Of a DNA stretch of 64,000 bases, positions 1 to 8,674 are shown in pieces (the first letter of the stretch is position 1; each line of letters begins with the position of its first letter). The position numbers were made by a program, and so were the translations under genes. The stretch is from an uncultured Parabacteroides sp. (GTDB lineage Bacteria; Bacteroidota; Bacteroidia; Bacteroidales; Tannerellaceae), in assembly GCA_944325345.1 (NCBI GenBank), contig CALUZV010000001.1, forward strand, positions 248,001 through 312,000. The letters are read 5' to 3'. Below the pieces are notes generated by a model. That model made no database searches. It was not told where the DNA came from and worked only from the letters and a program-made list of their open reading frames with translations.

Positions 1-1213
1 CGCGAATTAGTTGGCAAGTATTCAATTGTTCCCCTATGCGGCAAAGGGTAGGCTCTTTGCTTGCCTCACAGACTTGCTTGATAGCCTCTACCGCCCGAAG
101 TGCTACCTTTAGTTGTACGACTTCGCGGGGAGTTACGCGTCCGACGGCAACTTTCGAGATTATACGTTCCAAATCCCCTATCTGCTCCAATTGCGTATCC
201 AATACATCTTTCATATCCGGTTCGCGGAAGAAATATTCCACCACATTAAGCCTTTCCTCGATAGGTTTGACATCTTTCAGGGGAAATAAAACCCAACGAC
301 GCAGCATACGGGAACCCATCGGCGATATCGTTTTGTCGATAACATTCAAAAGGCTTGTCCCGTCTTCGTTCATCGGCGAAACCAACTCGAGATTGCGGAC
401 CGTGAACTTATCCAAACGCACATACCGCTCTTCTTCGATGCGTGTAAGCGAAATGATATGCTGGATATGCGTATGTTCCGTGATATCTAAATAATGTAAG
501 ACGGCTCCGGCAGCTACGATTCCCAATTTCAAATGCTGCACACCAAAGCCTTTCAAGTTGCGGGTTTCAAAATGTTTCAGCAAGCGTTCGTGCGCCGTCT
601 CGTAGGTAAACACCCAATCATCCAACTCGAACGTAAAGAAATGTGGTCCGAAACATTCCTCGAAATGCTTCTTCTCGCCACGTTCTATCAAAACTTCCTT
701 GGGGGAAAAGTTATTCAGCAACTTATCCATATAATCAACCGTTCCTTCTGCGGTCATAAACTCGCCGGTCGATATATCCAGCAAAGCAATGCCACATTGC
801 ACCTTGTCGAAATGGATAGCCGCCAAGAAATTGTTTTCTTTGTGGTTTAAGATATTATCATTGATAGAAACGCCAGGCGTTACCAGCTCCGTAATCCCAC
901 GTTTCACTAATTTCTTCGTCAGTTTCGGGTCTTCCAATTGGTCGCAAATAGCTACGCGTTTGCCCGCCCGCACTAATTTTGGCAAATAAGTATCCAAGGC
1001 ATGGTAAGGAAAACCGGCCATCTCCATTTTCTCTCCACCCACACCATTGCTCCGTTTGGTCTGTACTATGCCTAAGATTTCTGCCCCTACAACAGCATCT
1101 TCACCATACATTTCATAAAAATCGCCCACTCGAAACAAGAGTATCGCATCCGGATGTTGTGCCTTTATCTGAAAATATTGCTTCATCAAAGGCGTTTCCA
1201 CTATTTTTGCCAC
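1..1213 (-). CDS. mutS: DNA mismatch repair protein MutS, N-terminal part (cut by window edge)
   Basis: The reverse strand reads [16 protein letters not shown] and then the mismatch-recognition segment [10 protein letters not shown], with the Phe-x-Glu pair that inserts at the mismatch in MutS. About 404 residues are visible, covering the mismatch-binding, connector and start of the core/lever domains. The ATPase and helix-turn-helix parts lie beyond position 1 (family length about 860-880). I place the start at the GTG at 1213, just below a TATCTTTG box at 1240-1247; the ATG at 1186 is an alternative but would cut conserved residues. The role is recognition of mispairs with MutL in post-replicative repair. 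Identification is firm and the start is moderately sure. Confidence 0.95.
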   Translation of the reverse strand, partial: MAKIVETPLMKQYFQIKAQHPDAILLFRVGDFYEMYGEDAVVGAEILGIVQTKRSNGVGGEKMEMAGFPYHALDTYLPKLVRAGKRVAICDQLEDPKLTKKLVKRGITELVTPGVSINDNILNHKENNFLAAIHFDKVQCGIALLDISTGEFMTAEGTVDYMDKLLNNFSPKEVLIERGEKKHFEECFGPHFFTFELDDWVFTYETAHERLLKHFETRNLKGFGVQHLKLGIVAAGAVLHYLDITEHTHIQHIISLTRIEEERYVRLDKFTVRNLELVSPMNEDGTSLLNVIDKTISPMGSRMLRRWVLFPLKDVKPIEERLNVVEYFFREPDMKDVLDTQLEQIGDLERIISKVAVGRVTPREVVQLKVALRAVEAIKQVCEASKEPTLCRIGEQLNTCQLIR

Positions 1214-1239
1214 AATTATTCGCCGATTAAAAATTCGCG

Positions 1240-1247
1240 CAAAGATA
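1240..1247 (-). promoter_or_regulatory. Bacteroidetes -7 promoter box for mutS
   Basis: TATCTTTG on the reverse strand, matching TAnnTTTG, 27 bases before the proposed GTG start of mutS. A TTG lies about 14 bases further upstream as a possible -33 element. Confidence 0.55.
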
Positions 1248-1277
1248 CGCTTTTTCCGGACAAGACTTTCTATATAG

Positions 1278-1344
1278 GCACGGATTTCACGGATTACACA
1301 GTCCTACCTCTCGGTCTTCTGCCGTATAATCCGCAAAATCTATA
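1278..1344. repeat. Dispersed GGATT-type repeat between mutS and the propeller gene
   Basis: The stretch holds GGCACGGATTTCACGGATTA and, further on, TATAATCCGC. The same word family (CACGGAT, GCGGATT and their complements) recurs at about 12.7, 17.75 and 19.6 kb, there as clear inverted repeats. Here the right arm is eroded. It lies downstream of the propeller gene, so it may contribute to transcript termination. Confidence 0.45.
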
Positions 1345-1351
1345 TATCCTT

Positions 1352-2440
1352 TTACTTGGTGCCTACGATGATAAGCGGATTGTCATCTTCCTGGAGATTA
1401 TACTTCGCCAGCATATCTTCCTCCAACAGAGCGGGATTGACAACGAAAACATATTCACCTTTCTCCGTGATATGGTCGGGCCATAAATTCACACCTCCGT
1501 CAATATCGTCTGTAAATCCTTCGTCCAGCCGGCAACCCTCTCCTGCTTCTTTATCATACAGCAAACAATGCTTTTCCTTTTCATATTCTATCTGATACAA
1601 GACGTAATCATTATCTTCCATGATTTGCTTCACTACATACAGTTCATCCATAGCCTTCCCCATCGTCTCCGGATGTTCCCGCAATTCCAATTGAGGTAAT
1701 TTTTCCGTCGGAGCAAAAGTATAAGTCGGGAGAAGTGCCTTATCGGTTACTTCATAAACCGTATCGTTGATCATATACTTATAATAAGTCTTTCCATTCG
1801 TCCGATAGAAGAAATCTTCATCGGTAAAAATCGCCACGGCATTCGTTTTCAATTCATAATTTTCTTTATTCGGTATGGAATCGACATATTGGTAATCTTT
1901 ATAAACACGCATCTTTACTTTTTTCGTTCCATCCCAATTCATCGCCGTACAAACCATCGTATGCTTATCAATATAAGCCACAGAACCAAATTCCGGATTC
2001 GGTATCCGGTTTCTTTCTCCCGTCTCCAGCGAATAAACAGCTACCTTCCCATTAAATTCATTGAAGAATATGGTTTTCTCGCTTTCATTTCCCAGCATAC
2101 CAAATCCTAAAGTAGTAGATGAATACCCATCCGGTCCTTCTTCGCGCCGCAAAACTTCTTTGATAAACTTTCCGGTAGCCCTATCAAACAACAAACATTT
2201 CCGCTTATTAATCGCTACAATTTCTTTATCAAATAACAATATACCCAAATTCTCATCCAACAAAGAATTACTATCCATCTCCAGCGGAATATATTCCAAA
2301 TTCTTTACAATAGAAGACAACTTGACTTCTTTCTTCTGATTTAAAGCCCTATCGACATCGATTTTCATTTCGTCCTTCTTGTCTGCTGTCGAACAAGAAT
2401 AGAAAAAGAAGACTAAGAGAGCTAATGCTAAATGTTTCAT
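1352..2440 (-). CDS. Six-bladed beta-propeller lipoprotein (DUF4934/DUF5128 type)
   Basis: A 362-residue protein starting MKHLALALLVFFFYSCS. This is a lipoprotein signal whose Cys follows FYS, so the mature protein is probably anchored in the cell envelope. I chose this ATG over the one eight codons upstream because it gives a normal signal peptide. The mature part has the wording of Bacteroidales six-bladed propellers: LSSIVKNLEYIPLEM near the N terminus, LLFDRATGKFIKEV, then repeated short beta blades ending EEDMLAKYNLQEDDNPLIIV. The family is common beside polysaccharide-utilisation and transporter genes, and its ligand is usually unknown. It sits 27 bp downstream of a related broken gene on the same strand, so the two are probably a tandem duplication in one operon. 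Confidence 0.8.
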   Translation of the reverse strand: MKHLALALLVFFFYSCSTADKKDEMKIDVDRALNQKKEVKLSSIVKNLEYIPLEMDSNSLLDENLGILLFDKEIVAINKRKCLLFDRATGKFIKEVLRREEGPDGYSSTTLGFGMLGNESEKTIFFNEFNGKVAVYSLETGERNRIPNPEFGSVAYIDKHTMVCTAMNWDGTKKVKMRVYKDYQYVDSIPNKENYELKTNAVAIFTDEDFFYRTNGKTYYKYMINDTVYEVTDKALLPTYTFAPTEKLPQLELREHPETMGKAMDELYVVKQIMEDNDYVLYQIEYEKEKHCLLYDKEAGEGCRLDEGFTDDIDGGVNLWPDHITEKGEYVFVVNPALLEEDMLAKYNLQEDDNPLIIVGTK

Positions 2441-2467
2441 TTCTATTTTAATTAAAAATTTCACCTA

Positions 2468-3497
2468 CTACTTATTTACAAAGAATCCCACCACCGGATT
2501 ACTATCATCATCCACCTGCATTATTTCTTTCAAGTTATCCGACAGCTTATCCGCCGATAATAAGGTATAGAAATAACCATCAGACGATAAACCTCTGATA
2601 CGAAATTCTTGATTGTTCGCTGTATCCAAGTAGTTATCTCCTTTTATCACACAATTCGTCTTATTGCGCTTATCATAAAACGCTACAAAGGTTTTTTCAC
2701 TTCCGGAATAGGTGTTAGCATATAAATCTGTACAGAAATGAATATAAACGCAGTCTTTGTTTTCAAAAATATAATTAATGGCTATACGTTCGTTGGCGTA
2801 ATCCTTGGTTGTGATCCGCTCATGATAAGGCCAGCTTTTATTTCCCAAATTTAGAATATAAGAGGCTTTTATCGTATCATTCGAAATTGTATAAATGGTA
2901 TCATTATAATCCGGTTTAATTCTTACTTTCCCATCTATTTCCCATAAAGAAGGAGAACCTATCGTATAAGAAAATACTTTATTTCCTTGAAAATCCATAA
3001 AAGAGAAATGTCCGCCATAAGCAATATAGTTTCCTAATGTCATAGATGAATTTATCACTTCATCTATCGGTATTTGCTCAGCATACAATCCCCGAATATC
3101 TTTTGTCTCTCCGGTATTTACATCTATCACATATAAAGGAGGCATATTACTTTGTACATGTAATTTTTCATAACCATAAATATGCAAAGAATCCACGAGG
3201 AAAAAGCTGGATGCCAAACTATATTGTTCTCTATTTTCGATTTTGACTTTCGACAGATAGTTTCCTTGAAAATCATACACCATCATATCATTATCCCAGC
3301 CCAGGAAATAAATTCGATTCATTTTATCGTCTATATTAAACGTAATATATCCCCATGTATCTTTCGCATAACCTTCCGGGTCTGTCCCGATATGCCCTAT
3401 TTTCCGGATAAACTTTCCCGTAAAGCGATCGAACATATATGTTACATGAAATGCACAAAAAGGCAAAACACAAAATAGTAAATAGATTAGTTTTCAT
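2468..3497 (-). pseudogene. Broken six-bladed propeller lipoprotein gene (internal deletion plus frame change)
   Basis: The reverse strand from ATG 3497 encodes MKTNLFTILCFAFLCISC, a typical lipoprotein signal. The propeller body, beginning MFDRFTGKFIRKIGH, lies in a different frame, joined near 3437-3445. Aligned to its downstream neighbour (signal, about 70 residues, then LLFDRATGKFIKEV), the body starts where the neighbour is already near residue 90. Roughly 200 bp between signal and first blade therefore seem to be missing. The body stays open to the stop at 2468 (about 322 residues). The open frame could only start at a TTG at 3466 and would lack a signal. I read this as a recent deletion in a paralogue of the next gene. 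A second phase or an assembly error is possible. Confidence 0.75.
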
Positions 3498-3515
3498 ATT
3501 ATTCGCTTTTAATGG

Positions 3516-4322
3516 TTAGTTATTTTGTTTAGTTTTTTCAAAATCATCTTCTCTTTTCCCCCCTCTCTTCTTAAAATCCTCCCGCGCACTTTCATAAAGC
3601 TTGATGATATCGCGGACAAAGGTGGAGGCCGTCTCGCTCGGGAAGAGGAGGCTCGCGGCGTTCGCATAATTGTTCATGTTATTGACAATTTCCTCAGCCT
3701 TGGTGGTGAGTTGCTCGATGCTAACCTTCTCGGCCTTAATTTTTTGTTTGGATTTGCGGGCTTGGGACAGGGATTCATATCGGTCGTTCAAATCTTGCAG
3801 TTCGGCGAGCGGGGCGGCAAGTCCGAGGGTCGCGATATGCTCGGCAAACGCCTCTTTGTGTGCATCGACGAGCAAACCTATGATGTCGGCAGTGCGCTGA
3901 CCTACAGGAACGTAAGCAATATCCTTATACGGCTTGATTTCCGCCTCCATCGCCCGCGCAGCCTCCCGTTCGTCGGCCATCGGCAGAGCATTGCCATTCA
4001 AAATCCGGTTCACGACGTACTTGGCAATCCGAATCCGGTCGGTATCCAACTGTTTCATCTGAGCCGTTTCCACACTGGCGGTCGATTGTTTGTTCCGATC
4101 GACCATTTGCTCCAAAAGCGCGTCGAATTCAGCCAACAAATCGGCCGGGATATGCAAAACCGGGATGCCATCTTCGTTATCAGCCTGGACAGAAGGCTGC
4201 TCCGGATTCTCAACAAGCTCGGGACGAGGCAGGGCAGCGTCATAGCGGAGCAAGAAATTCGTTTTTTCGGACTTGTTCCACAGTTTCATGGATATTTTTG
4301 GTATTAGTACTTGTTTTGCCAT
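3516..4322 (-). CDS. DUF6261-like protein 1
   Basis: A 268-residue, helix-rich protein without signal peptide or membrane segment, starting MAKQVLIPKISMKLWNK. It resembles the Bacteroidales DUF6261 family: a short N-terminal strand/helix, a central helical bundle with regular Leu/Ala heptads, and a charged C-terminal tail (KKRGGKREDDFEKTKQ). The function of the family is not known to me. Four divergent members occur in this window (3.5, 17.8, 50.3 and 59.1 kb), differing mainly in the tail. The gene stands alone. The region directly upstream, from 32 bp before the start codon, is a tandem array of about 42-bp units, an arrangement also found at two of the other members. The family call rests on general sequence character and is moderately sure. 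Confidence 0.65.
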   Translation of the reverse strand: MAKQVLIPKISMKLWNKSEKTNFLLRYDAALPRPELVENPEQPSVQADNEDGIPVLHIPADLLAEFDALLEQMVDRNKQSTASVETAQMKQLDTDRIRIAKYVVNRILNGNALPMADEREAARAMEAEIKPYKDIAYVPVGQRTADIIGLLVDAHKEAFAEHIATLGLAAPLAELQDLNDRYESLSQARKSKQKIKAEKVSIEQLTTKAEEIVNNMNNYANAASLLFPSETASTFVRDIIKLYESAREDFKKRGGKREDDFEKTKQNN

Positions 4323-4353
4323 GATTTTTACAGGTTTAAATAAAAACTTAATC

Positions 4354-4613
4354 GATTAAAGTCTCACTTTTAATAGTAAAAGGAAGAAATAAATTGCTTT
4401 ATTTCTCACTTTTGATATTAGATGTGCGAAATTAAGCAATTAATTTGATACTTCAATCATCAGAGTAGAAAATTAATGGATTAAAGTACTACTTTTAATA
4501 CCAAAAGTAAGAAATAAGTCGATTAATTTCTCATTCTTGATATTAAAAGTGAGAAATTAAGTGATTAAAATACTACTTTTAATAATAAATGAAGTACTTT
4601 AATTGATTTAAGT
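4354..4613. repeat. Array A1: tandem 42-bp units with dyads every 21 bp
   Basis: Unit starts at 4354, 4396, 4438, 4479, 4521, 4563 and 4605 (spacings 42, 42, 41, 42, 42, 42; the last copy is partial). Typical unit pieces are GATTAAAGTACTACTTTTAA and TACCAAAAGTAAGAAAT. Two dyads occur per unit: TTAATCGATTAA across the unit border and ACTTTTAATAnnAAAAGT in the middle, with centres about 21 bp apart. The units are contiguous with no spacers and drift by point changes. The array is very AT-rich, unlike the flanking genes, and ends 32 bp before DUF6261-like gene 1. Confidence 0.85.
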
Positions 4614-4707
4614 TGTATATTTAAAGGTGAAAATGGGTTTTGAGGAGGCTCAAAGGGAAGATTGAGACGGAAAAGAGGGGGAAGAGGTGGGTGAAAGGCA
4701 TTTCTGT
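4614..4707. other. Gene-free spacer, purine-rich
   Basis: Mostly G/A-rich sequence between array A1 and the REP-like palindromes. No open frame, promoter box or repeat was recognised here. Confidence 0.4.
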
Positions 4708-4800
4708 CCCGGCAATGAATTGCCGGGCTAAACATAAAAGGCATTTAAACGCCTAAATATGAACGATAATTTATGTTTAGCCCGACATTGAAATGCCGGG
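4708..4800. repeat. REP-like palindrome pair (inverted)
   Basis: CCCGGCAATGAATTGCCGGG at 4708-4727 is followed by CTAAACAT. The mirror half, ATGTTTAG followed by CCCGACATTGAAATGCCGGG, ends at 4800. So two 20-bp palindromes point at each other around a short spacer that holds another small dyad (GGCATTTAAACGCC). The same CCCGGC...GCCGGGCTAAACAT words recur at 4874, 51480, 51535, 52445, 52512 and 52542. This is the layout of REP/BIME elements. No mobilising transposase is visible in the window. Confidence 0.75.
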
Positions 4801-4873
4801 GTTTGATTGGTTCCCCCAAAAAATGGGTTTTAACCCATGATAGATTGTTTCGAGAAGAGGTTTCATTAAAAAA

Positions 4874-4901
4874 CCCGGCGATAAATCGCCGGGCTAAACA
4901 T
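4874..4901. repeat. REP-like palindrome at the 3' end of the acyltransferase gene
   Basis: CCCGGCGATAAATCGCCGGG at 4874-4893 followed by CTAAACAT, ending just before the stop codon of the gene at 4903. It can form a strong hairpin and may help end or protect that transcript. Confidence 0.7.
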
Positions 4902-4902
4902 C

Positions 4903-6000
4903 TTATATCTTGATATATATCTTCTTCTTATAAAGCACATACCCCGGAACCCAGTTGAGCAACACAAAGAAGATGGCCCATGCCAGGGAACCGCCGTAAT
5001 CGCCGAAAAGGGGCACGAAGACATCGCTGTAAACATATCCTTGGATGCCGCCGAGGAGTGTCGCAACGATGGCAGCCTGCACGTAGAGGTACAAGGGGTT
5101 GATGCCGAAGGACTCGAAGAACATCGTCCAGCGTTTTTTCTTGTTGATGTCGATAATCCATATCAAGATGGCGAGCAAGAGGGAACCGAGTCCGCAAGTC
5201 GTCAATACGAAGGTGCTGCTCCAGATTTTCTTATTTATCGGACAGCCATAACTGAGCAACAAACCGGCAAAGAGGAGGAGGGTACCGAAGATGAAAATGC
5301 GGCGGATGATTAACTCGATGTCCTTTTTGCTGTCTATGATGACTTTTCCGACGTAGAAGCCGAAGAGAACGTGGGCGATGCTGCCGATGCAACTCAAGAG
5401 TCCCTCGGGATCGAAGGCTATCACGGTGCCATCGGCCATCGTGTCGGTGTACATGTGCGATTCGCCGACAATCGCCCTATCCACGGCAGCGATGATGCTC
5501 TCCGGCGACAAATCCATGCTTCCCGTGAAGCCCAGAAGTGCCCAGTAGAAAATCAAAATGCCTACCGCCGTATGCAAAATATATTTGTGGTTAATGCAAA
5601 GGCCGAGGAGCGAACCGAAACCGTAGGCCAGGGCGAGGCGCTGCATGACGCCAAGGATGCGAAGGTGCTCGAAATCCGAGAAGCCGTGGTTCCACAGGTG
5701 ATTGAAGAGGTTCAATCCGAAACCGACGAGGAAAATGACGATGGTACGCCGGACGATTTTCTTGACGCTCTCCGCCGACCACTCGAAATTATACTTCCGG
5801 AGCGAGAAGAACATCGAAACGCCCATGATGAACATGAAGAAAGGGAAAACGAGGTCGGTCGGCGTGAAGCCGTTCCATTGCGCGTGTCGGAGCGGGGCAT
5901 AGACGTAAGTCCAAGAGCCCGGGTCGTTCACGAGAATCATTCCGGAGATCGTGATGCCTCGCATCACGTCCAGAGAAAGGAGTCTGCTTGTTTGTGCCAT
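4903..6000 (-). CDS. NagX/HGSNAT-type transmembrane acyltransferase (DUF5009 family)
   Basis: A 365-residue integral membrane protein with about ten hydrophobic segments. The N terminus reads SLDVMRGITISGMILVNDPG, the signature of the heparan-alpha-glucosaminide N-acetyltransferase family (COG4299, NagX in other bacteria). The conserved TDLVFPFFMFIMGVSM stretch and the C-terminal FGINPLYLY motif are present, and length is normal. The family moves acetyl groups from cytosolic acetyl-CoA to amino sugars across the inner membrane; the substrate here is inferred only. The gene is monocistronic, with a TATATTTG box 34 bp upstream of the ATG. Confidence 0.85.
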   Translation of the reverse strand: MAQTSRLLSLDVMRGITISGMILVNDPGSWTYVYAPLRHAQWNGFTPTDLVFPFFMFIMGVSMFFSLRKYNFEWSAESVKKIVRRTIVIFLVGFGLNLFNHLWNHGFSDFEHLRILGVMQRLALAYGFGSLLGLCINHKYILHTAVGILIFYWALLGFTGSMDLSPESIIAAVDRAIVGESHMYTDTMADGTVIAFDPEGLLSCIGSIAHVLFGFYVGKVIIDSKKDIELIIRRIFIFGTLLLFAGLLLSYGCPINKKIWSSTFVLTTCGLGSLLLAILIWIIDINKKKRWTMFFESFGINPLYLYVQAAIVATLLGGIQGYVYSDVFVPLFGDYGGSLAWAIFFVLLNWVPGYVLYKKKIYIKI

Positions 6001-6034
6001 TAGATATTACAATTATTAGGTTGTTTATGGGCAC

Positions 6035-6042
6035 CAAATATA
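6035..6042 (-). promoter_or_regulatory. -7 promoter box for the NagX-type gene
   Basis: TATATTTG on the reverse strand, matching TAnnTTTG, 34 bases before the start codon at 6000. Confidence 0.55.
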
Positions 6043-6528
6043 CGCCTTCTTGGGGAGAAAACCGCTGCCGGGGACGGAAATCTTTTCCCCGAAGTTCTCC
6101 ACTACCTTATATCTATATTCTTTTTTATCTTTTTTCTTTTTAAAATGAATGATGGATATAATAGTCGGTTTATCGTGTTAAAACTTTAGGAGGCGAAATC
6201 TTGCATCTGAAGTTTTCAAACTATGGAAAACGGTTTTGAAAAGGATACGAACAAGACGGAAGGAGCTAAGTTGCTTCTTTCTTATCGGTTTAGAGACTTC
6301 GTCCCGTTTTCGTTGAAAAAAGCCCTGTTGGAAAAGTTCCCTGCTGTCGGAGGGTGCTAAGCCGTGGAAAAGGGGCGTGGATATCCCGTAATAAATAAGG
6401 AAGAAATAGATTTGGAGGTTTGACGAGGCAGTCCGTATAGGTAAGAAATCGGATTCTGCAAGGTTTATTTTTCATTTTCGATGCACGAGTTATGACAGGC
6501 TTTTCAACGGGGTTTGAACATGAATCCG
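6043..6528. other. Gene-free region between divergent genes
   Basis: About 490 bp between the acyltransferase and TrmH promoters. It holds a T-rich run near 6118-6142 and several short open frames without family resemblance. No tandem repeat, tRNA or clear terminator was found. The reverse-strand frame at 6290-6589 overlaps the TrmH start and promoter and is not believed. Confidence 0.4.
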
Positions 6529-6536
6529 TACCTTTG
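6529..6536 (+). promoter_or_regulatory. -7 promoter box for the TrmH-type gene (approximate position)
   Basis: TACCTTTG about 16 bp before the ATG at 6552. Its position rules out the longer reading that begins at 6492. Confidence 0.55.
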
Positions 6537-6551
6537 CCGAAAAAAGAAGCA

Positions 6552-7091
6552 ATGCGAAAATTAAAGGTAACTGAAATGAATCGCCTCACACCGGAGGCTT
6601 ATCGTGAGAGCCGGAAGCTGCCTTTGGTAGTTGTGCTCGACTATATTAGGAGTTTGAACAACGTAGGTTCTGTTTTCCGCACCTCGGATGCTTTCCGTGT
6701 CGAAGCCGTCTATTTATGCGGGATAACAGCTTGTCCCCCTCATGCCGAAATCCATAAAACTGCCCTCGGAGCAGAGGAAACCGTCGCATGGAAATATTTC
6801 AAAGATACGCACGAGGCCGTTGAAAACCTCAAGAAGGAAGGTTACATCGTCTGTGCCGTCGAACAGGCCGAAGGAAGCGTGATGCTCGATAAATTGCAGT
6901 TAGACAAGACGAAAAAATACGCCATTATCCTCGGCAACGAAGTCAAGGGCGTTCAACAATCGGTTGTTGATAGCTGCGATATGTGTATCGAAATCCCTCA
7001 ATACGGAACCAAGCACTCGCTGAATGTGGCAGTAACGGCGGGAATCGTCATTTGGGAAATGAATTGTCAATTGACAATGGACAATTCATAA
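6552..7091 (+). CDS. TrmH/SpoU-family RNA 2'-O-methyltransferase
   Basis: A 179-residue SPOUT protein. Motif 1 is LDYIRSLNNVGSVFRTSDAF, motif 2 is ILGNEVKGV, and motif 3 is SLNVAVTAGIVIWEM, the segments that form the knot and bind S-adenosylmethionine. It probably methylates a ribose in tRNA or rRNA; the target cannot be read from sequence. The start at 6552 follows from the promoter box at about 6529-6536. Oddly, the last residues (MNCQLTMDNS) come from a dispersed intergenic repeat of the form AATTGTCAATTGACAATGG, which continues past the stop codon. The C terminus was therefore probably altered by repeat invasion. Confidence 0.88.
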   Translation: MRKLKVTEMNRLTPEAYRESRKLPLVVVLDYIRSLNNVGSVFRTSDAFRVEAVYLCGITACPPHAEIHKTALGAEETVAWKYFKDTHEAVENLKKEGYIVCAVEQAEGSVMLDKLQLDKTKKYAIILGNEVKGVQQSVVDSCDMCIEIPQYGTKHSLNVAVTAGIVIWEMNCQLTMDNS

Positions 7092-7126
7092 TTAAAAGGG
7101 CAAAACCAATTGTCAATTGTCAATTC
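7064..7126. repeat. Dispersed ATTGTCAATT repeat at the end of the TrmH-type gene
   Basis: AATTGTCAATTGACAATGG overlaps the stop codon, and CAATTGTCAATTGTCAATT follows at about 7106-7126. The two halves are partly inverted. The same words occur at 14963-15027 and 50172-50255. It lies between convergent genes (TrmH-type, DUF4294), so it may act as a two-way terminator. Confidence 0.6.
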
Positions 7127-7127
7127 C

Positions 7128-7742
7128 TCAAAGCATTCCGTTTTCCACCAGCACCACCACCCTCTCCGTCAGTTTATCTTTCCCCATCGGGTCATATTCC
7201 GATTTCAGACTTGCCCCGAACATTCCGGCGAAGATATTCCAAAAATTGGCGCGGAAACCACCGAGGAAAGCCTTGGCGAGTTCAAAACTCGTCTGGTTAC
7301 ATTCCCGGTCGATAAGGCGGATGAGGAGTTTGCCTTGGGAGAAAGTTAGTTTCTTTAGGATAGGCTTGTATTCGCGGAAGAGTTCTTTCTCCATGCGCTT
7401 GAGGTGCTTGTGTTTGGATTTTTCGTCGGGCATGGTTTCGATGTATTCATACGTTTCGATGAGCGTATTATATACCAACTTAGCGTAAGGAAGCGTTTTC
7501 TTGACGTCGCGAACTAATTTCCAATATCTTTGCTCCTCCCGTCGGTTGCGGAAACGCACCTGCGGGAAGATGTAGATGTCCCGGAGATTGACAATAGCCA
7601 CCGTATCCTTCCCATCGACATACGCCCGGTGGAAACCTTCGGGCAGGGTGTTCATCGGGACAGGACGGTCTTGCGCTTTTGCCGTCCAAGCGAGGGAGGC
7701 AAATAACAGCACGACAAGATAATATAGGATTTTATCTTTCAT
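7128..7742 (-). CDS. DUF4294-family exported protein
   Basis: A 204-residue protein with an N-terminal signal peptide (YYLVVLLFASLAWTAKAQ) and a basic, helix-rich mature part. It contains RDIYIFPQVRF, EEQRYWKLVRDVKKTLPYAK and LIRLIDRECNQTSFELAKAF, the conserved blocks of DUF4294 as I know it in Bacteroidetes. Length is normal. The role is unknown; it is probably periplasmic. It is divergent from the outer-membrane barrel gene at 7847 and has its own TACTTTTG box at 7748-7755. Confidence 0.8.
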   Translation of the reverse strand: MKDKILYYLVVLLFASLAWTAKAQDRPVPMNTLPEGFHRAYVDGKDTVAIVNLRDIYIFPQVRFRNRREEQRYWKLVRDVKKTLPYAKLVYNTLIETYEYIETMPDEKSKHKHLKRMEKELFREYKPILKKLTFSQGKLLIRLIDRECNQTSFELAKAFLGGFRANFWNIFAGMFGASLKSEYDPMGKDKLTERVVVLVENGML

Positions 7743-7747
7743 CGTTG

Positions 7748-7755
7748 CAAAAGTA
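7748..7755 (-). promoter_or_regulatory. -7 promoter box for the DUF4294 gene
   Basis: TACTTTTG on the reverse strand, ending six bases before the start codon at 7742. The leader would be very short or the message leaderless. Confidence 0.5.
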
Positions 7756-7799
7756 GGAAAATTTTCTTTCGATTCTGTTTTCTGCCCGAAAGATAATGC

Positions 7800-7807
7800 G
7801 TACTTTT
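7800..7807 (+). promoter_or_regulatory. -7 promoter box for the two-barrel operon
   Basis: TACTTTTG about 40 bp before the ATG at 7847. It falls inside the longer open reading beginning at 7796, which supports the downstream start. Confidence 0.55.
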
Positions 7808-7846
7808 GTCGGCATCAAACGAAAACATTTAAACAACAACTTAACT

Positions 7847-8650
7847 ATGAAAGAAAGACTTCTGATCGTATTCCTGATTTTATCCACTTGTTTGCGAGCC
7901 GAGAATTTGCGCTTGCCCGATGTCCGTTCCTGTGCTTTGGGCGAGAATGGCGTGATGTTGTCGTCCGCTTTTAATCCCGCACTGATTCCGTTATCCACGT
8001 TGAAAACTTTAGAACTCTCGTATAGTAATCGCTATATGGTAAAGGAGTTAGGGACTATATCCACCAGTTTTCAATACCCCAATGAGACGTTATCAACAGG
8101 GCTTTTCCTTTCTACTTTCGGCTACGACGAATACCGAGAAACGATGCTGCGTCTTGCCGTCGGGAAAAAGCTGGGCGAGCATTGGTCCTTAGGCGTGGGT
8201 TTTCAATATAGTTTCGTCCAGACTGCGATGTTGGAACATACGCCGGCCCGTCTATCGACCGACATCGGCGTACTTTACCTGCCGGTGGAAAAACTGTCGG
8301 TCGGTTTGTTGATAAAAGATTTCCCGTCGGTTAAATTGAATCAGCAAGGCGTTGATTTAGATTGCTTCCGGGCGTTTGCCATCCAAGCTGGTTTTCAATA
8401 CGAGGTTTTGGAACATACGTTGATGGCGTTTTATGTCGGCACCGATCAGGACTATCGGATAACTGGTGGCCTCGGCATCGAATACACCTTCATGGAACAG
8501 TTTTACCTGCGCGGCGGGGTGAAGATAAGTCCGCTGCTGCCTACTTTCGGGATTGGGTATGTGTTGAAATCGTTCCGGCTGGATGCGGCGGCGTTGTATC
8601 ATACGGTCTTGGGTGTCTCGCTCGCCGTCGGTCTGTCTTTTCATTTTTAA
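7847..8650 (+). CDS. Predicted outer-membrane beta-barrel protein
   Basis: A 267-residue protein with signal peptide (ERLLIVFLILSTCLRAE) and a mature part of alternating short hydrophobic strands (LGVGFQYSF, LSVGLLIKDF, LAVGLSFHF). It ends in aromatic F-H-F, as outer-membrane barrels do. The N-terminal part (LPDVRSCALGENGVMLSSAFNPA) resembles the PorV/PorQ style of Bacteroidetes barrels. The start at 7847 is supported by the promoter box at 7800-7807. It is followed after 24 bp by a second barrel gene, so the two probably form an operon. No substrate can be named. Confidence 0.65.
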   Translation: MKERLLIVFLILSTCLRAENLRLPDVRSCALGENGVMLSSAFNPALIPLSTLKTLELSYSNRYMVKELGTISTSFQYPNETLSTGLFLSTFGYDEYRETMLRLAVGKKLGEHWSLGVGFQYSFVQTAMLEHTPARLSTDIGVLYLPVEKLSVGLLIKDFPSVKLNQQGVDLDCFRAFAIQAGFQYEVLEHTLMAFYVGTDQDYRITGGLGIEYTFMEQFYLRGGVKISPLLPTFGIGYVLKSFRLDAAALYHTVLGVSLAVGLSFHF

Positions 8651-8674
8651 GGAATCTGTAAAAATTGCTTTGCT

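Noticed and set aside
36-494. Forward-strand open frame inside mutS
   Set aside because: Shadow of the mutS reading frame, which is clear on the reverse strand.
4354-4613. CRISPR array
   Set aside because: Repeats are contiguous without unique spacers and no cas genes are present. The same holds for the other arrays.
6290-6589. Reverse-strand frame between the NagX-type and TrmH-type genes
   Set aside because: It overlaps the TrmH promoter and start; no conserved features.
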